NCBI GenBank assembly: GCA_031264875.1
Contig: JAISDK010000077.1
Coordinates: 1-7,987, forward strand
Reading direction: 5' to 3'
Origin: Prevotellaceae bacterium
GTDB taxonomy: Bacteria; Bacteroidota; Bacteroidia; Bacteroidales; UBA932
Length of the DNA stretch: 7,987 nucleotides
A program made the position numbers and the translations under genes. The notes under the pieces are model-generated. The model had not been told where the DNA came from. It did not search any database and saw only the letters and a program-made list of their open reading frames with translations. Each line of letters opens with the position of its first letter. Position 1 is the first letter of the stretch. This document shows positions 5,774-7,987 of this stretch, in pieces.

Positions 5774-7300
5774 ATGAAAAAGGTAACAGTATTATTAGGA
5801 ATTATGCTTTGCGCAACAGTAAGACTGTCGGCGCAAACAACACCGGACTGCGACAAATACACAGATTGCAGTACTGCAAAAAGCAGAGCCGGCATGGGAT
5901 ATCAGGACGCGATGTTTTGTTATGCAATGTCATGCGCACAAACGCCGGAGGAGAAATTGACGTATATCCGTAAAAGCGCGGATAAAGGCTATCCTCCGGC
6001 GCAGTATTTCTTGGGGAACAGTTATATGAACGGCTCCGGCGGACTGACCCAGGATCTTGCAGCTGCAGTAGACTTGTGGAAAAAATCCGCCGTGCAGGGA
6101 TATTTTCCTGCGGCTTTGCAGCTGGCTGATTATTATTATGCGGAAAAAGAAGAAAAAAACACGGCGCTTTGCTGGCTGGAAAAAGCTAATGACATTGCCG
6201 GCGAAAACAGGAAAACCGTTCCGAAAGAAAATCTGGAGGAATTTGACAGGCAGAACAATCTTGCCGAACTGAAAGACAGGATTAAGCAGTTCCGTTCCGA
6301 AGGTTATTCCTGTTCGAAATCAGACATCAGTCAAACGGAGGAAACTTCCAAGTCCGGAGAGAAAAAAGCCACTTACCTCCGCACCGACATTTCCGAAAAA
6401 ACATTCGACAGCGATGGCGGGACACAGGACTTTCACGTTTACAGCGACGGCAAGTCGTATTCGGTAAGCGATGTGCCCGGCTGGTGCAGCGTGGAATACA
6501 AAAGCGGCTTTTTCACTCTTTCCTGCAGACCTAATTACGGCGCATACCGCATGGCAATTCTGACAATTGCAGCAGACAGCAAAACGGCAAGCGTGCATAT
6601 AGAACAGACCAGAGCCAAAGCCGCCGCCGACGATATAATTGCAGTGCAACCCACGCCTTTCAACTCCTACAAAGGCGACCCGCGTCCGTTCGGCTTGTCG
6701 GTCGGATATGTGCGGAAGCAGTGGGACTGGAAAACCGATGACGGCACAACAACATACGGCGCGTTCGACGACGTCAAAAATTACGTTGGCGGCATTCAGG
6801 CGGGTCTGCGCTTCGAGCCGCAGTTCAAATACGGACTGGGTCTGAATACGGGACTTTTCTACGAATATTATTCTTCGAAATCGGACGAAATCGAAAGCGA
6901 TGACGGCGATTACAGATACACAATCAAATTCACGGAACATTCGCTTTACCTGCCCCTTCATCTGGAATACCGCGTCAATATCTCGGAAAACTTCCAGGTC
7001 TTTGTCTACGCCGGCACAGGCTTCGATTACGGACTTTCAGCCAAAGTGACCGCCACCGATCCGGAAGAAAGCGGGCCGTTCTTTACCTCGACAGACATTT
7101 ATCAGAATTTCGATCTGGGCTTTCCGCACAAGCGGTTCAATGCTTCGCTTGATTTCGGCGCAGGCGTCCGTCTGAGCGGCTTTCAAGTGAATATAGGAAC
7201 AAGTCGCGGTCTGCCGGATATTTCGAGCGAGCGCGATATTTCGATCAAGCAAAACAAGCCGTTTTCCGTTTCACTTTCGTGGATGATTCCGAGCCGGTAA
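5774..7300 (+). CDS. Secreted Sel1-repeat/BACON-like/outer-membrane beta-barrel protein
   Basis: This 508-aa protein begins with a Sec signal peptide (1-20, positively charged start, hydrophobic core, likely cut at LSA|Q). Residues about 58-142 are Sel1-like (tetratricopeptide-type) helical repeats, the clearest being 74-110 (AQYFLGNSYMNG, then AVDLWKKSAVQG). A charged linker (about 143-200) follows. Residues about 202-279 resemble a BACON domain: a DISEKTFDSDGG start, a central PGWCSV and an AILTIAADSKTASVHIEQ end. The last part (about 303-508) has alternating hydrophobic beta-strands with Gly/aromatic patterns, such as GLSVGYV and LDFGAGVRL, typical of the porin-family outer-membrane barrel of Bacteroidota. 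The barrel would sit in the outer membrane with the Sel1 and BACON-like parts exposed, probably in the periplasm. The gene starts 32 bp after the kinase stop with no visible terminator, so co-transcription is likely. The chosen ATG at 5774 gives the complete signal peptide. The ligand or partner is unknown. Confidence 0.88.
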   Translation: MKKVTVLLGIMLCATVRLSAQTTPDCDKYTDCSTAKSRAGMGYQDAMFCYAMSCAQTPEEKLTYIRKSADKGYPPAQYFLGNSYMNGSGGLTQDLAAAVDLWKKSAVQGYFPAALQLADYYYAEKEEKNTALCWLEKANDIAGENRKTVPKENLEEFDRQNNLAELKDRIKQFRSEGYSCSKSDISQTEETSKSGEKKATYLRTDISEKTFDSDGGTQDFHVYSDGKSYSVSDVPGWCSVEYKSGFFTLSCRPNYGAYRMAILTIAADSKTASVHIEQTRAKAAADDIIAVQPTPFNSYKGDPRPFGLSVGYVRKQWDWKTDDGTTTYGAFDDVKNYVGGIQAGLRFEPQFKYGLGLNTGLFYEYYSSKSDEIESDDGDYRYTIKFTEHSLYLPLHLEYRVNISENFQVFVYAGTGFDYGLSAKVTATDPEESGPFFTSTDIYQNFDLGFPHKRFNASLDFGAGVRLSGFQVNIGTSRGLPDISSERDISIKQNKPFSVSLSWMIPSR

Positions 7301-7328
7301 ATTTTTGGGAAATAACTGTAATTTATGA

Positions 7329-7356
7329 TTGATAATCGAAAAAAGGAGTACCTTTG
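7329..7356 (+). promoter_or_regulatory. Bacteroidota-type promoter of the last gene
   Basis: TTG at 7329-7331 and TACCTTTG at 7349-7356 form a full TAnnTTTG -7 element with a 17-bp spacer from the -33 TTG. Transcription would start near 7360-7363 and give a leader of about 50 nt before the ATG at 7412. The rest of the 111-bp gap (7301-7411) holds an AT-rich run with TTAAA repeats; I saw no terminator hairpin for the preceding gene. Confidence 0.7.
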
Positions 7357-7411
7357 CGCCATTATGAAAGCATATAAACAGTGATAATATATTAAATTAA
7401 ATTAAAATAAC

Positions 7412-7987
7412 ATGAGTAGTGACAATACAAAAGACAGCATCAAAGCAATTAATGAGTTTTTAATTGATATAATTGGCGCATTAGTTCCCGGAATAATCTT
7501 TCTGTTTTCAACCATTGTAAGCCTTATATTTCCGTTACTAATGCTGATTTATAATCAAATTCCCAAAAGTACATCAGCTCCTGTAGAAAAGATTGATTTA
7601 TTTATTGTAAGTATTTCTCATGGATGGTTTTGGCTGGTGATATTTTTTACGTTTCTAATCCTGGCTTATGCAATTGGTAATATTTTTTACCGCCTGGACA
7701 TTAAAAAGATAGACAGAAAAAGTTTCAGGTATGAAAAAAACCGGTGTTTTTGTGAAGATATCATACCGATTATTAATGGACTGTTAGAAGACAAAGGCAA
7801 GTTTAAATTCAACAGATACAAATTGTCTTTTATTATTAAAAACCCGTTTTTCCTTAAAAGAGTATATAAACAATCATTAGGCTTTGACAGTTTTATCGAC
7901 AAATACTGTCTTTTACTGACAGACCATTTATCAAAAAACGACAGGGAATACTTACAAAAAGAGAAGCAATCTTTTTGTGCATTATTG
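7412..7987 (+). CDS. Hypothetical membrane protein, 3' end beyond the window
   Basis: An open frame from the ATG at 7412 runs 192 codons without a stop to the window edge, so the C-terminus is missing. I do not recognise the family. The protein has an N-terminal hydrophobic region (about 17-47, including IIGALVPGIIFLF), probably one or two membrane helices, a polar stretch (48-60), a second strongly hydrophobic segment (about 72-93), and then a basic, Lys/Arg-rich soluble part (94-192) that is probably cytoplasmic. The ATG follows an AT-rich leader and its own promoter at 7329-7356, so it is likely an independent unit rather than part of the kinase operon. Sampled lines are about 28% GC, far below the preceding gene, which suggests a different origin. 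Confidence 0.8.
   Translation, partial: MSSDNTKDSIKAINEFLIDIIGALVPGIIFLFSTIVSLIFPLLMLIYNQIPKSTSAPVEKIDLFIVSISHGWFWLVIFFTFLILAYAIGNIFYRLDIKKIDRKSFRYEKNRCFCEDIIPIINGLLEDKGKFKFNRYKLSFIIKNPFFLKRVYKQSLGFDSFIDKYCLLLTDHLSKNDREYLQKEKQSFCALL

Overview
The window looks like a chromosomal accessory segment from a member of the Bacteroidota, probably Bacteroidales. The evidence is a TAnnTTTG-type promoter, AT-rich translation starts without Shine-Dalgarno sequences, a BACON domain fused to a porin-family outer-membrane barrel, and AATTAAC-type intergenic DNA. All four genes read on the + strand. No RNA gene, transposase or CRISPR array was seen.

Layout. Bases 1-160 hold four tandem 42-bp repeats, each carrying a 26-bp palindrome, directly upstream of a candidate promoter (162-192). 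Bases 213-1622 encode a Ser/Thr protein kinase (469 aa) with a C-terminal FHA domain and hydrophobic tail segments. A 132-bp gap (1623-1754) holds a small inverted repeat and a direct repeat. Bases 1755-5741 encode a second kinase (1328 aa) with a single membrane span and an ectodomain of about 1000 residues, built mostly from some 24 YD/RHS-like repeats of about 32 residues. Bases 5774-7300, only 32 bp later, encode a secreted protein with Sel1 repeats, a BACON-like domain and an outer-membrane beta-barrel. A good Bacteroidota promoter (7329-7356) then precedes an AT-rich membrane-protein gene (from 7412) that runs off the window end.

How they may work together (inference). The second kinase would have its catalytic domain in the cytoplasm and its YD-repeat ectodomain in the periplasm. 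The next gene supplies an outer-membrane barrel with periplasmic interaction modules. The first kinase has an FHA domain that could bind phosphothreonine made by either kinase. Together they could form an envelope-spanning phosphosignalling module (outer-membrane barrel, periplasmic repeat rod, inner-membrane kinase, FHA kinase). No PP2C phosphatase, secretion component or obvious effector is visible in the window. Base composition is patchy: the kinase domains and the third gene are roughly 55-63% GC in sampled lines, while the FHA segment, parts of the YD repeats and the last gene are roughly 28-40% GC, which suggests mosaic origins.
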